A DNA stretch of 50,325 nt from Woeseiaceae bacterium (GTDB lineage: Bacteria; Pseudomonadota; Gammaproteobacteria; Steroidobacterales; Woeseiaceae): contig JASJBB010000012.1 in NCBI GenBank assembly GCA_030066735.1, positions 1 to 50,325 of the forward strand, read 5' to 3'. This document shows, piece by piece, positions 1 to 9,998 of the stretch; within the stretch, counting starts at the first letter, position 1; every line of letters starts with the position of its first letter. The position numbers and the translations under genes were made by a program. The notes under the pieces were generated by a model, which had not been told where the DNA came from, did not search any database, and saw only the letters and a list, made by a program, of their open reading frames with translations.

Positions 1-135
1 AAGGTGGCGAAGAAGTGGCGTAATATCGGTATCCGGATCGAGGACGACGTCGCCGTGACCAGCAATGGCCCGGACGTCCTGAGCAAGGGGCTGGTCAAGG
101 ACCCCGATGGCATCGAGGCAATGATGCGGCAATGA
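1..135 (+). CDS. pepP: Xaa-Pro aminopeptidase, C-terminal end (partial)
   Basis: Only the last 44 codons are present; the gene runs in from the left edge in the first reading frame and stops at TGA 133-135. The tail contains an IGIRIEDDVAVT stretch, which resembles the C-terminal end of the pita-bread metallopeptidase domain of aminopeptidase P, where a Glu in the IRIED motif is a metal ligand. Its stop overlaps the start of ubiH by four bases (ATGA). The pepP-ubiH-ubiI order is widespread in gammaproteobacteria and supports the call. The catalytic centre lies outside the window, so activity cannot be judged. Confidence 0.8.
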   Translation, partial: KVAKKWRNIGIRIEDDVAVTSNGPDVLSKGLVKDPDGIEAMMRQ

Positions 136-1352
136 ACGACTACGACATTGTTATAGCCGGCGGTGGCATGGTCGGCTCCAGCCTTGCGCTGGCGCTGGCC
201 CCGCTCGGGCTGCGTGTTGCGATCGTCGAGCAGGTGGCCCGCGAGGCCGCGCAACAGCCGAGTTTCGACGATCGTTCCACGGCGCTGTCGCGCAGCACGC
301 AGCGCATGTTTGAAGCGATAGGCATCTGGGACGCGGTTGTCGCGGCATCGACACCGATTACTCACGTTCACGTGTCCGACAAAGGGCGTTTCGGGTTCGC
401 GCACATCGATGCGGCTGAACAGGGTGTCGAAGCGCTCGGCTATGTCGTTATCAATCGGGTGCTTGGCGGGGTGCTCGAGGATGCACTGGCAGGGGTAAAA
501 GGGCTCGACGTGATATGCCCGGCCCGCATCACGGCCGCAACGCCAGGTGCGGACAGGGTGACCGTGTCGATCGAACAGGATGCGGCGATTGCCGGGATTT
601 CGTGCCGGCTGCTGGTAGCGGCCGACGGGGCCGGCTCGGCCGTGCGTGAAATGGTCGGCATCGGGGTCAACCGGGTTGCGTACGGGCAGCGTGCGGTCAT
701 CGGTAACCTGTTGCCTGAGAAGCCGCTGCGCAACCGTGCGTTCGAACGCTTCACGGCCGATGGCCCGCTGGCACTGCTGCCCGTCGCCGAGGGTCGCGCC
801 GGATTCGTCTGGGTCGTCGCCGAGCATGACGCCGAGCGCGTGCTGGCGCTCGACGACGCAACGTTCCTGGCCGAACTGCAGGATACCTTTGGCAACCGCC
901 TGGGCGCGTTGACCAGGGTGGGCAAGCGCAGTGCCTATCCCTTGTCGTTGAGCAAGGCCGTGCGGCTGACGGCCAGGCGCACGGTGCTCGTCGGCAACGC
1001 GGCGCACGGACTGCACCCGGCCGCGGCGCAGGGCTTCAATCTCGGCCTGCGCGACGTCGCCGCCCTGTGCGACTGTATTGCGGACGCTATCGACGACCCG
1101 GGCGATCCCGGAGCGGTTGACGTGCTGGCCCGCTATGCACAATGGCGACGTTCGGACCAGCGCAAACTCGTGCATTTCACGGACGGCCTCGTGCGCCTGT
1201 TCGGCGATTCGCGCCCGCCTGTTCCGGCGTTGCGCGATGCCGGCATGCTGGCATTCGACCTCGTCCCGGGCGTCCGCAAGATCTTTGCGAAACACACGAT
1301 GGGCCTGGCAGGCCGATTGCCGCGCCTGTCACGGGGAGTGCCCTTGTCATGA
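132..1352 (+). CDS. ubiH: 2-octaprenyl-6-methoxyphenol hydroxylase, FAD-dependent
   Basis: 406-residue class A flavin monooxygenase of aerobic ubiquinone synthesis, expected to act at the cytoplasmic face of the inner membrane in the Ubi complex. Visible motifs are the N-terminal Rossmann FAD-binding stretch AGGGMVGSS (residues 9-17), the central DG motif in AADGAGSAVRE and the second FAD motif GNAAHGLHPAAAQGFNLGLRD near residue 287. The start overlaps the pepP stop, and its own stop overlaps the next gene, so the three are probably cotranslated. Family membership is certain. The assignment of the hydroxylated ring position (C6, UbiH) rests on gene order and similarity to E. coli ubiH, because UbiH, UbiI and UbiF are close paralogues. 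Confidence 0.88.
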   Translation: MNDYDIVIAGGGMVGSSLALALAPLGLRVAIVEQVAREAAQQPSFDDRSTALSRSTQRMFEAIGIWDAVVAASTPITHVHVSDKGRFGFAHIDAAEQGVEALGYVVINRVLGGVLEDALAGVKGLDVICPARITAATPGADRVTVSIEQDAAIAGISCRLLVAADGAGSAVREMVGIGVNRVAYGQRAVIGNLLPEKPLRNRAFERFTADGPLALLPVAEGRAGFVWVVAEHDAERVLALDDATFLAELQDTFGNRLGALTRVGKRSAYPLSLSKAVRLTARRTVLVGNAAHGLHPAAAQGFNLGLRDVAALCDCIADAIDDPGDPGAVDVLARYAQWRRSDQRKLVHFTDGLVRLFGDSRPPVPALRDAGMLAFDLVPGVRKIFAKHTMGLAGRLPRLSRGVPLS

Positions 1353-2503
1353 GCAAGACCTGCAGCGTCCTTGTGGTCGGGGCGGGCGTGACGGGCCTGG
1401 CGGCGGCGGCCCTGCTGGCGAAATGCGGCCACGCGGGCCGGTTGCAGATAACCGTGATCGACGCCGCGCCGCGGCCGGTATTCGATCCTGCTGCGGATGT
1501 GGCCCTGCGCGTGTCCGCCATTGCGCTCGGATCGGTCGGGTTGCTCGATGCGATCGGCGCGTGGCGACAGGTACTGGAAACGCGCGCCGGCCCGTACGAA
1601 TCGATGCGCGTGTGGGACGAGTCGATCGAGCCCGACAGTCATGGCGCGCTGCAGTTCGACGCGGCCGAGTTTGCCGTGCCGCAACTCGGTTTCATCGTCG
1701 AGAACGTGTTGATCCAGCATGCGCTGCTGGCCGTGCTCGACAAGCTCGATGTCGAGCTGCGCTTCAATACGCCGGTGGACCGGTTCGACGCGGACCTCGT
1801 TATTGGCGCCGACGGCGCCCGTTCTTTTGTCAGGGAGCACTACGGGATCGAGGCGCGGGAGTTCCCGTATGGACAGACCGCGGTCGTGACCCACCTGCGG
1901 CCGGAACAGCCGCACCGGCGGGCGGCGCTGCAGCGATTCACGCAGCAGGGGCCGCTCGGCCTGTTGCCGCTGGCCGATGGCCGGGTATCCGCCGTCTGGT
2001 CGGTGGCCGACAAGCTCGCCGCCCGGGCGCAGGAAGCCAGCGACACGGAACTGGGAGAAATGCTGACCGAGGCATCCGATTTCGCATTGGGACGCCTCGA
2101 GGTCGCCGGGCCGCGCGGCGCGTTTCCGCTCTGCGCGCGGCACGCGGCGCATTATGTGATGCCCGGGCTGGCCCTGATAGGCGATGCCGCGCATGCCGTG
2201 CACCCGCTGGCCGGGCAGGGGGCCAATCTCGGCCTGCAGGACGCAGCACAGCTCGCTGAGGTTGTCGATGCCGCGCTGGGCGCCGGCGAATTTCCCGGCG
2301 ACCGGCGGGTCCTGCGCCGCTACGAGCGGGCCCGCAAGGGCGAAAATGCCACGATGCTGCACTTCATGACTGGCCTCAATCGCCTGTTTGCGACAGACTC
2401 TGCACTCGTCCGCGAATTGCGTGTCCACGGGATGCGCCTTTTTAATCACAGCGGACCGATTAGAAGCCACGCAGTTAGAGTGGCGCTGGGGGTGGGCCGA
2501 TGA
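1349..2503 (+). CDS. ubiI: 2-octaprenylphenol hydroxylase (UbiI/VisC-type FAD monooxygenase)
   Basis: 384-residue paralogue of the preceding gene. The open frame extends further upstream, but the ATG at 1349 is chosen because it overlaps the ubiH stop (ATGA) and places the Rossmann motif VVGAGVTGLAAAALL directly after the start, as in the family. Other motifs are VIGADGARSFVRE (DG motif) and IGDAAHAVHPLAGQGANLGLQD near residue 278. It probably performs the C5 hydroxylation in ubiquinone synthesis, as inferred from the pepP-ubiH-ubiI order. An alternative role as the C7 hydroxylase (UbiF) cannot be excluded by sequence alone. Confidence 0.85.
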   Translation: MSKTCSVLVVGAGVTGLAAAALLAKCGHAGRLQITVIDAAPRPVFDPAADVALRVSAIALGSVGLLDAIGAWRQVLETRAGPYESMRVWDESIEPDSHGALQFDAAEFAVPQLGFIVENVLIQHALLAVLDKLDVELRFNTPVDRFDADLVIGADGARSFVREHYGIEAREFPYGQTAVVTHLRPEQPHRRAALQRFTQQGPLGLLPLADGRVSAVWSVADKLAARAQEASDTELGEMLTEASDFALGRLEVAGPRGAFPLCARHAAHYVMPGLALIGDAAHAVHPLAGQGANLGLQDAAQLAEVVDAALGAGEFPGDRRVLRRYERARKGENATMLHFMTGLNRLFATDSALVRELRVHGMRLFNHSGPIRSHAVRVALGVGR

Positions 2504-2519
2504 GAAGTCGAGTAGCCCA

Positions 2520-4040
2520 ATGAAACAAAAATATGTGTATGCCCTTGCCGCATTCCTGGCGGTAGTCGGGCTGTCGGTGTTTTATTACAAGTGGCAGGTA
2601 CTCGATTTCCCGGCGACGCGCGATCAGGAAACGTCCGTCTGGACCATCGAATCCTCGATCAGTTTCGACAGCGGGCCCGGCTCCATCAAGGTCAACCTGC
2701 TGATCCCGACCCTGACGCCGGGATTCCGGATGCTCAACGAAAACTCGGTGTCACGCGGCTACGGCTTCAGCCTGAACTACGGTAGCGGTGGTCGTGAGGC
2801 GCAGTGGGCGATCCGGCGGGCGGATGGCCCGCAAACCATTTACTACCGCATCTCGGTCTACGAGGATCCCGGTGTCGACCAGTCCGACACGACGCCGCCG
2901 TTTCCGCCGCCGCCCGTGATCAACGAACCGTTCAGAACGGCCGTCGACGTGATCGTGGCCGAGGTCAACGAACACTCCGCCGACACGGCGTCGTTCACGG
3001 CCGAGTTGCTGCGGCGCATGAACGACCCGTCGCCGGACCCTAATGTGCAGCTGCTCGTCGCCAATGCCGCGACACGGGCCGAATTCGTCGACAGCCTTAC
3101 GACGATACTCGCGTCGGCGAGAATTCCGGCACGCGCTGTCCATGGCCTCGAGCTGCAGGCGCGCCTGCGCAATGCCGAGCCTGTTACGTGGCTCGAAATT
3201 CACGATGGCGACACGTGGCGGTTTTTCGACCCGATGTCCGGCGAGGAAAGCCTGCCGGAACGGTTCCTCGTATGGTGGCGCGGCAACGAGCCCTTGGTTA
3301 GCGTCGAAGGGGGCAGCAATGTCCAGGTGACGTTCTCGGTCCAGGAAAACCACCTCGACGCCGTGATGATTGCAGAGACGCAGGCGGCGCAGCAGGGCGC
3401 AAGCATCATCGATTTTTCGCTCTACAGCCTGCCGATCCAGACCCAGGCTGTTTATTCCGTACTGCTGATGATCCCGATCGGCGCGCTGATCATGGTCGTG
3501 TTGCGCAACATGGTCGGCATTGACGCGTTCGGCACGTTCATGCCGGTACTGATCGCGCTGGCGTTTCGCGAGACGAAGCTGTTCTGGGGAGTGGTCCTGT
3601 TCTCGGTCCTCGTCGCCCTGGGCCTGAGTATCCGCTTTCTGCTCGAGCGGCTGCGGCTGTTGCTGGTGCCGCGTCTGAGCGCCGTGCTGATCGTTGTCGT
3701 CATGCTGATGCTGTTGATCAGCCTGATGTCCCACCGGCTGGGCCTGGAAACCGGCCTGTCGGTCGCGCTGTTCCCGATGGTCATCATCGCGATGACGATC
3801 GAACGCATGTCGGTCGTCTGGGAAGAGCGCGGGGCGGCGGACGCGATGCGTGCCGGCTTCGGCAGCCTGGTCGTCGCCGTAATCGCCTACGCGGCGATGG
3901 GCTGGCCGTGGCTCGAGCACCTGATCTTCACGTTCCCCGAGCTGCTGCTGGTCGTACTCGCGCTCGTCCTCCTGGCCGGTCGCTACACGGGATACCGTCT
4001 GCTCGAGCTGAGTCGCTTCAAGGCGCTGGCGGGTCAATGA
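2520..4040 (+). CDS. Inactive transglutaminase fused to seven transmembrane helices
   Basis: 506-residue inner-membrane protein. One N-terminal membrane anchor (about residues 6-23) is followed by a large periplasmic region. Inside it, residues 160-260 look like a transglutaminase fold whose catalytic Cys position is not Cys (EFVDSLTTILASARIPARAV). About seven hydrophobic segments follow from residue 310 to the end. This matches the known UUP1-family architecture (inactive transglutaminase plus 7TM). The start at 2520 is preferred over in-frame upstream codons because it gives the membrane anchor at the N-terminus and avoids a long overlap with ubiI. It overlaps the downstream ATP-grasp gene by four bases, a fixed pairing in many gammaproteobacteria. 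The pair has no established function that I know of. Confidence 0.85.
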   Translation: MKQKYVYALAAFLAVVGLSVFYYKWQVLDFPATRDQETSVWTIESSISFDSGPGSIKVNLLIPTLTPGFRMLNENSVSRGYGFSLNYGSGGREAQWAIRRADGPQTIYYRISVYEDPGVDQSDTTPPFPPPPVINEPFRTAVDVIVAEVNEHSADTASFTAELLRRMNDPSPDPNVQLLVANAATRAEFVDSLTTILASARIPARAVHGLELQARLRNAEPVTWLEIHDGDTWRFFDPMSGEESLPERFLVWWRGNEPLVSVEGGSNVQVTFSVQENHLDAVMIAETQAAQQGASIIDFSLYSLPIQTQAVYSVLLMIPIGALIMVVLRNMVGIDAFGTFMPVLIALAFRETKLFWGVVLFSVLVALGLSIRFLLERLRLLLVPRLSAVLIVVVMLMLLISLMSHRLGLETGLSVALFPMVIIAMTIERMSVVWEERGAADAMRAGFGSLVVAVIAYAAMGWPWLEHLIFTFPELLLVVLALVLLAGRYTGYRLLELSRFKALAGQ

Positions 4041-5014
4041 TGTTCGCGAACCCGGGGCAACTGCGACAGGCGGGCGTGCTCGGCGTCAACGAGCGCAATG
4101 CCGAGTTCATCATGCGCCTGAATCCGCGCCGGCTGTATCCGCGCGTGGACGACAAGGCCATTACCAAGGAACTGGCGCTGCAGGCTGGCATGGCGGTACC
4201 GGAGTTGTACGGCATCATTGGCAACCAGGGCGAGGTCAAGACGTTTCCGGATATCGTTGCCGAGCGCGAGAGCTTCGTCGTCAAACCGGCGCAAGGCAGC
4301 GGCGGCGACGGCATTCTCGTGGTGACGGGCCGCAGCCAGCGAAAACGCGACGCGTTCCGGCTGGCGAGTGGCGTGCTGGTGTCACGGGGCGAAATCGAGC
4401 ACCACCTGTCCAACATCGTCGGCGGGCAGTACAGCCTGAGCGGTGGGCGTGACAAGGCGCTCATCGAGTACTGCGTCAATTTCGACCCGGTATTTGCCGA
4501 GCTGAGTTACCAGGGCGTGCCGGACGTTCGCGTCATCGTGTATCGGGGATATCCGGCCATGGCGATGGTGCGCCTGCCGACGCGTGCATCGGACGGCAAG
4601 GCCAACCTGCACCAGGGGGCCGTTGGCGCGGGCGTGGACATGAGCCTCGGCCAGACGCTGACCGGCGTGCTGGATAACGAGGTAGTGGACGAGCACCCCG
4701 ACACGGGCGCGCTCGTCGCCGGTCTGCAGATTCCGCACTGGGATTTCATACTCGAGACGGCCGCACGCGGCTTCGAGGTCACCGAACTCGGTTATCTCGG
4801 CGTCGACATGGTCATCGACAAGGATCTCGGACCGATGATCCTCGAGATGAATGCGCGTCCCGGTCTCAATATCCAGATCGCCAACGGCGAGGGCCTTGCG
4901 GGGCGTATCGCGTGCATCGACGATATTTATGACGCCGACGCGGCGCCGGAGCAGCGGGCGCGCATCGCGCGGCGCGAGTTTGCGGCCGAGCGGCAGACCT
5001 CAATCGATTTCTGA
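4037..5014 (+). CDS. RimK-related ATP-grasp (alpha-L-glutamate ligase-like) protein
   Basis: 325-residue cytoplasmic ATP-grasp enzyme. ATP-grasp features include FVVKPAQGSGGDGILVV (ATP-binding Lys and glycine-rich loop, near residues 80-95) and the metal-binding C-terminal segment MILEMNARPGLNIQIAN. Relatives are called alpha-L-glutamate ligase-like; the family joins a carboxylate to an amine through an acyl phosphate, but the substrate is unknown. Start: ATG 4037 overlaps the stop of the transglutaminase/7TM gene, implying translational coupling. A third gene often found with this pair, a retropepsin-like zinc protease homologue, is not next to it here. The 3' end overlaps the convergent DUF885 gene by 15 bases. 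Confidence 0.85.
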   Translation: MMFANPGQLRQAGVLGVNERNAEFIMRLNPRRLYPRVDDKAITKELALQAGMAVPELYGIIGNQGEVKTFPDIVAERESFVVKPAQGSGGDGILVVTGRSQRKRDAFRLASGVLVSRGEIEHHLSNIVGGQYSLSGGRDKALIEYCVNFDPVFAELSYQGVPDVRVIVYRGYPAMAMVRLPTRASDGKANLHQGAVGAGVDMSLGQTLTGVLDNEVVDEHPDTGALVAGLQIPHWDFILETAARGFEVTELGYLGVDMVIDKDLGPMILEMNARPGLNIQIANGEGLAGRIACIDDIYDADAAPEQRARIARREFAAERQTSIDF

Positions 5015-6748
5015 TTCGAGCCACGCATCCATGCGCTGCTCGAGGATGTCGAGCGGCAGGGCGCCGGCGCCCAGCAGTTCGTCGTGGAATGCGCGCACGT
5101 CGAAGTTGTCGCCCAGCGCCAGTTCGGCGCGCTCGCGGATCTGCAGGATCCTGAGCTGGCCGATCTTGTAGGCCAGCGCCTGGCCGGGCCAGCCGATGTA
5201 GCGGTCGATTTCATTAACGATGTCTAGCTCGGTCTTGGCCGCGTTGTCCTTGAAGAAGTCGATGGCCTGCTGTCGCGTCCAGCCCTTGTAATGCATGCCC
5301 GTATCGACGACCAGCCGCACCGCGCGCCACATCTCGTAGGTCAATGCGCCGAACTTCGAGTACGGGTCCTTGTACAGTCCCAGGTCCTCCCCAAGGCTCT
5401 CGCTGTAAAGCCCCCAGCCCTCGACAAAGGCCGTAAAGCCCATGAAGCGGCGGAAGTTGGGCATGTCGCCCAGTTCCTGTTGCAGCGCGAGCTGCAGGTG
5501 ATGACCCGGCATGGCCTCGTGCACCGACAGCACCTCTATCTCGTACTTTGGACGCACCTCGGGCCTGTAAAGGTTGACCCAGTAGATGCCGGCGCGGCTG
5601 CCATCGGCCGCGGGACGCGAGTAGTAGGCCGTCGTCGTATCGGGTGCGATCGATTCGGGAATTGGCTGCACGCCATAGGGCATGCGTGGCAGCTTGCCGA
5701 AGAGTTTCACGAGTTCGGGATCGATGCGCTTGCTCGTCGCAAGGTAAGCCTCGTAAAGCTCCGCAGGATCCTCGTAATAGAACTGCGGGTCGGTGCGCAG
5801 GAAGACCAGGAAGTCCTGGAAGCTGCCCGCGAAGTCGAGATCGTCGATGATGTCCTGCATCTCGCCACGGATGCGCGCCACTTCGTCGAGACCGATGCGG
5901 TGGATCTCATCAGGCGTCAGCTGAGTCGTCGTGAACTGGCGAGCGCGCAACTCGTACCATTCCCGGCCGTTCGGCACTTCGGACAGACCGATCGTGTCGC
6001 GGCTGGCGGGCAGGTAGGTGTCGTTGAAATACTCGTCGAGTTCGCGGTACGCGGGCAGCACGGTATCGGCGATCGCCGCGCGAGCCATTGCGCGCAGCCG
6101 CTGCTGGTCTTCGGCCGCAATCGAGTCGGGCATGTCGGCGAAGACCATCCAGAACGGGCTGTCCTCCGGCTCGTCGACGATTTGCACCGCAATCTGGTGG
6201 GGAATGCGTTCCATCAGGACGCGCGGCGAAACCAGGCCCGCGTCGATGCCAGCGTCCGCCAGGTCGATGGTCTGCTCGATAACCACGTCGATCTTGCCGA
6301 GGCGTGCGATCCAGTCTTCGTAGTCCTTGACCGTCACGAACCGCAGCCGGCTCGTATTGCTGTCGAGGTTTTGTACGCCGCCGCGCTGGTAGAACGGAAC
6401 CAGGTGGCCGTTGAATGCGAACTGGTCCACGCGGTCCTGTAGCGAGCGCCTGAACAACTCGTGGTTGAGCTGGTCCTCCGTGCCAAGGCCGGAGCGATCG
6501 ATCGCGTAAGCCCGTCTCAGGAACGCACGCGTCTCGTCCTGGCGGCGCTTGATCGCGGCGAGGCTGTTGTCGTGCCACTGGTCGTTGAACCGCCGGTCGC
6601 CCAGTCCCGAGGCCAGCAACGGGTTTTCCCGCAGCTGCCATTCCCAGGCTTCGTCGAGCAGGGCGTGAAAGTCGTCGGTGGGTCCGGCCAGCGCAGGCAG
6701 CGCGCAACCGAGGGCGAAAGTGCACAGGACAAGTCGAACGATGCGCAT
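5000..6748 (-). CDS. DUF885 family secreted metallopeptidase
   Basis: 582-residue protein with a signal peptide (positively charged start, hydrophobic core, predicted cleavage after the ALPALA segment near residue 21), so probably periplasmic. The family's hallmark VHEAMPGHHLQL, an HExxPGHH zinc-site-like motif, lies around residue 410. DUF885 proteins are grouped with gluzincin-type carboxypeptidases; substrates are mostly unknown. The start at 6748 is chosen over an upstream in-frame codon at 6817 because it puts the signal peptide at the N-terminus and leaves room for the divergent gcv promoter. A 7-bp inverted repeat lies just upstream (6760-6784). Function beyond probable peptidase is unassigned. 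Confidence 0.85.
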   Translation of the reverse strand: MRIVRLVLCTFALGCALPALAGPTDDFHALLDEAWEWQLRENPLLASGLGDRRFNDQWHDNSLAAIKRRQDETRAFLRRAYAIDRSGLGTEDQLNHELFRRSLQDRVDQFAFNGHLVPFYQRGGVQNLDSNTSRLRFVTVKDYEDWIARLGKIDVVIEQTIDLADAGIDAGLVSPRVLMERIPHQIAVQIVDEPEDSPFWMVFADMPDSIAAEDQQRLRAMARAAIADTVLPAYRELDEYFNDTYLPASRDTIGLSEVPNGREWYELRARQFTTTQLTPDEIHRIGLDEVARIRGEMQDIIDDLDFAGSFQDFLVFLRTDPQFYYEDPAELYEAYLATSKRIDPELVKLFGKLPRMPYGVQPIPESIAPDTTTAYYSRPAADGSRAGIYWVNLYRPEVRPKYEIEVLSVHEAMPGHHLQLALQQELGDMPNFRRFMGFTAFVEGWGLYSESLGEDLGLYKDPYSKFGALTYEMWRAVRLVVDTGMHYKGWTRQQAIDFFKDNAAKTELDIVNEIDRYIGWPGQALAYKIGQLRILQIRERAELALGDNFDVRAFHDELLGAGALPLDILEQRMDAWLESEID

Positions 6749-6759
6749 GCCGTACTCCG

Positions 6760-6784
6760 GGTAACAGGATCGGGCATTGTTACC
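6760..6784. promoter_or_regulatory. Inverted repeat upstream of the DUF885 gene
   Basis: GGTAACA (6760-6766) and TGTTACC (6778-6784) form perfect 7-bp arms around an 11-base spacer, 12 bases upstream of the DUF885 start and upstream of the divergent gcv promoter. It could be an operator or an mRNA 5' hairpin. No family of regulator can be named from the sequence. Confidence 0.3.
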
Positions 6785-6797
6785 GCCCGTCTGGCAG

Positions 6798-6827
6798 GTG
6801 GCAACTGCAGCCCGCATTGGCTATGAT
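6798..6827 (+). promoter_or_regulatory. Putative sigma-70 promoter of the gcv operon
   Basis: A -10 hexamer TATGAT (6822-6827) is preceded at 18 bases by GTGGCA (6798-6803, four of six matches to the -35 consensus). Transcription would begin near 6834, about ten bases before the first riboswitch aptamer, which is where a leader start is expected. Confidence 0.45.
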
Positions 6828-6843
6828 TCCGAAACCAATCGAT

Positions 6844-7018
6844 AGCGTCCGCAGAAGAGACCCCGAATTGAACGGGGCGCCGAAGGCGCAACTGCCCGGA
6901 AACGCTCAGGCAAAAGGACTGTGTTCGCTGATTGGCTCTGGAGAGTGGCCTGACAACAGGTCCACCGAAGGGGTAAGTGGCTAAGCCATTGATCTCTCAG
7001 GTTTTTGGACAGAGGGGC
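6844..7018 (+). ncRNA. Tandem glycine riboswitch (gcvT type)
   Basis: Two consecutive glycine aptamers precede gcvT. The first (about 6844-6930) carries GCCGAAGGCGCAACTGCC and CGCTCAGGCAAAAGGACTG. The second (about 6934-7018) carries CACCGAAGGGGTAAG and TCTCTCAGG...GGACAGAGG. These are the conserved cores of the class, which bind glycine and usually switch on glycine cleavage genes. In the second aptamer the usual CAAAA loop is replaced by a run of T. The 3' strand of its P1 helix overlaps the 5' arm of the following terminator, so ligand binding should prevent termination. Confidence 0.93.
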
Positions 7019-7049
7019 GGCAGATCTCGCGATCTGCCGCCCCTTTTTG
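7013..7049 (+). terminator. Riboswitch expression platform: intrinsic terminator
   Basis: Perfect 14-bp arms AGGGGCGGCAGATC (7013-7026) and GATCTGCCGCCCCT (7031-7044) enclose a TCGC loop and run into a T tract (7044-7048). The 5' arm shares its first bases with the 3' side of the second glycine aptamer, so the two structures are mutually exclusive. This predicts an ON switch: with glycine the P1 helix holds and RNA polymerase reads on into gcvT. Confidence 0.85.
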
Positions 7050-7051
7050 TT

Positions 7052-7072
7052 GGAGCCCGCCCCGGCGGGCGA
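7052..7072. repeat. Short palindromic repeat, copy 1
   Basis: GGAGCCCGCC followed by CCGGCGGGCGA, a GC-rich palindrome lying between the riboswitch terminator and gcvT. Two further copies occur at 11983 and 47523. It resembles REP-type extragenic palindromes. Confidence 0.55.
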
Positions 7073-7095
7073 TTGATACCAGAGGTAGACAACTG

Positions 7096-8187
7096 ATGGG
7101 TTCCAAAACGCCTCTCTACGACAAACACGTCGAAGCCGGCGCGCGAATCGTCGATTTCGGCGGCTGGGACATGCCGCTGAACTACGGGTCGCAAAAAGAG
7201 GAGCACCATGCCGTGCGGCAGAAGGCCGGCATGTTCGACGTATCCCACATGACGATCGTCGACCTGACCGGTGAGCGCGTCCGCGATTTCCTGCGCTACC
7301 TCGTCGCCAACGACGTCGCCAAATTGCAGGATCCCGGCAAGGCGCTGTACACGAGCATGCTCAACGAAAACGGCGGCGTCATCGACGACCTGATCATCTA
7401 TTTCATGTCCGAGTCCTGGTTCCGGCTGGTGGTCAACGCCGCGACCCGCGAGAAGGACCTGGCCTGGATACGCCAGCAGGCGGAACCGTTCGAGGTCAGC
7501 GTCAGCGAACGGGCCGAACTCGCCATGATCGCCGTGCAGGGCCCGGAGGCCCGGGAACTCGCGGCGCCGTGTATCGATGCCGACCACCGCGACGACGCGA
7601 TGGCGCTGAAACCGTTTTTCGGCATGGAGGCGGGCGACATGTTCGTCGCGCGCACGGGCTACACGGGCGAGGACGGCTGGGAGATGGTCATGCCTGCCGC
7701 GCAGGCGCCCTCGACCTGGGATCGCCTCTTGGCGGCGGGTGTTGCGCCGTGCGGCCTTGCCGCTCGTGACACGCTGCGCCTCGAGGCGGCCATGAACCTG
7801 TACGGCTCGGACATGGACGAGACCGTGTCACCGCTGGAAGCCGGGCTCGGCTGGACCGTCGCGTGGGAGCCGGCGGATCGCGAGTTTATCGGTCGCGAGC
7901 CGCTCGAGGCCAAGCGCGCCGACACGAACCGGATGCGCTTCGTCGGCCTGCTGCTCGAGGACAAAGGCGTGCTGCGGAATCACCAGCGCGTTGTCGTCGA
8001 TGGCGTCGGCGACGGGGAGATCACGAGTGGCGGCTTTTCGCCGACCATCGGCCGCTCGATCGCGCTGGCCCGGGTACCGGCCGGAGACTACGACCGTGCC
8101 CAGGTCGAGGTGCGCGGCAAACTGCTGGGCGTACGCATTGTAAAGACGCCGTTTGTTCGCAACGGCGAAGTAAGAATAGACGTATAA
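7096..8187 (+). CDS. gcvT: Glycine cleavage system T protein (aminomethyltransferase)
   Basis: 363 residues, normal length for the family. It transfers the methylene group from the aminomethyl-lipoyl arm of GcvH to tetrahydrofolate, releasing ammonia. Recognisable segments are the N-terminal [21 protein letters not shown], the folate-site region [15 protein letters not shown], the [15 protein letters not shown] core and the C-terminal barrel with [18 protein letters not shown]. It is the first gene behind the glycine riboswitch, with gcvH 34 bases downstream, so it should be induced by glycine. Its methylene-THF product also serves ThyA, encoded further along this window. Confidence 0.96.
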   Translation: MGSKTPLYDKHVEAGARIVDFGGWDMPLNYGSQKEEHHAVRQKAGMFDVSHMTIVDLTGERVRDFLRYLVANDVAKLQDPGKALYTSMLNENGGVIDDLIIYFMSESWFRLVVNAATREKDLAWIRQQAEPFEVSVSERAELAMIAVQGPEARELAAPCIDADHRDDAMALKPFFGMEAGDMFVARTGYTGEDGWEMVMPAAQAPSTWDRLLAAGVAPCGLAARDTLRLEAAMNLYGSDMDETVSPLEAGLGWTVAWEPADREFIGREPLEAKRADTNRMRFVGLLLEDKGVLRNHQRVVVDGVGDGEITSGGFSPTIGRSIALARVPAGDYDRAQVEVRGKLLGVRIVKTPFVRNGEVRIDV

Positions 8188-8221
8188 GAGCGGCTGCGGC
8201 CGCGATAACGGAGAGCAACAA

Positions 8222-8617
8222 ATGAGTGAACTACCCGGAGATCTGCTGTACACCAAGGAGCACGAGTGGTTGCGTCGCGAGGACGACGGCACGGTATCGA
8301 TTGGCGTAACGGACCATGCGCAGTCGGCGCTGGGTGACCTGGTCTACGTTGAATTGCCCGAGATCGGCCAGGACGTCGAAGAGGGCGGCGACATGGCCGT
8401 CGTGGAGTCGGTCAAGGCGGCGTCGGACGTTTACGCCCCGATCGCGGGAACGGTTGCAGCCGTGAACGAGGAACTGGCGGATACGCCGGAGACGATCAAT
8501 TCTGACCCCTACGGTGAAGGCTGGATCGTCAAGCTGCAGCCGAGCGGTGACATCGACGAGGGCGCCCTGATGACGCCCGATGCCTACCAGGAACTGCTGG
8601 ACGAAGAAGAAGCCTGA
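8222..8617 (+). CDS. gcvH: Glycine cleavage system H protein (lipoyl carrier)
   Basis: 131 residues, the usual size. It is the lipoylated shuttle between the P, T and L proteins. The lipoyl attachment site is [14 protein letters not shown], with the modified lysine at residue 65, and the N-terminus [11 protein letters not shown] is typical. Lipoyl groups would come from the LipB encoded at 34634-35305 or by salvage. The gene sits between gcvT and gcvPA in the riboswitch-controlled operon; its TGA is eight bases before the gcvPA start, with GAGG as ribosome-binding site. Confidence 0.97.
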   Translation: MSELPGDLLYTKEHEWLRREDDGTVSIGVTDHAQSALGDLVYVELPEIGQDVEEGGDMAVVESVKAASDVYAPIAGTVAAVNEELADTPETINSDPYGEGWIVKLQPSGDIDEGALMTPDAYQELLDEEEA

Positions 8618-8625
8618 GGTTAGCA

Positions 8626-9996
<1,371 letters not shown>

Positions 9997-9998
9997 CG

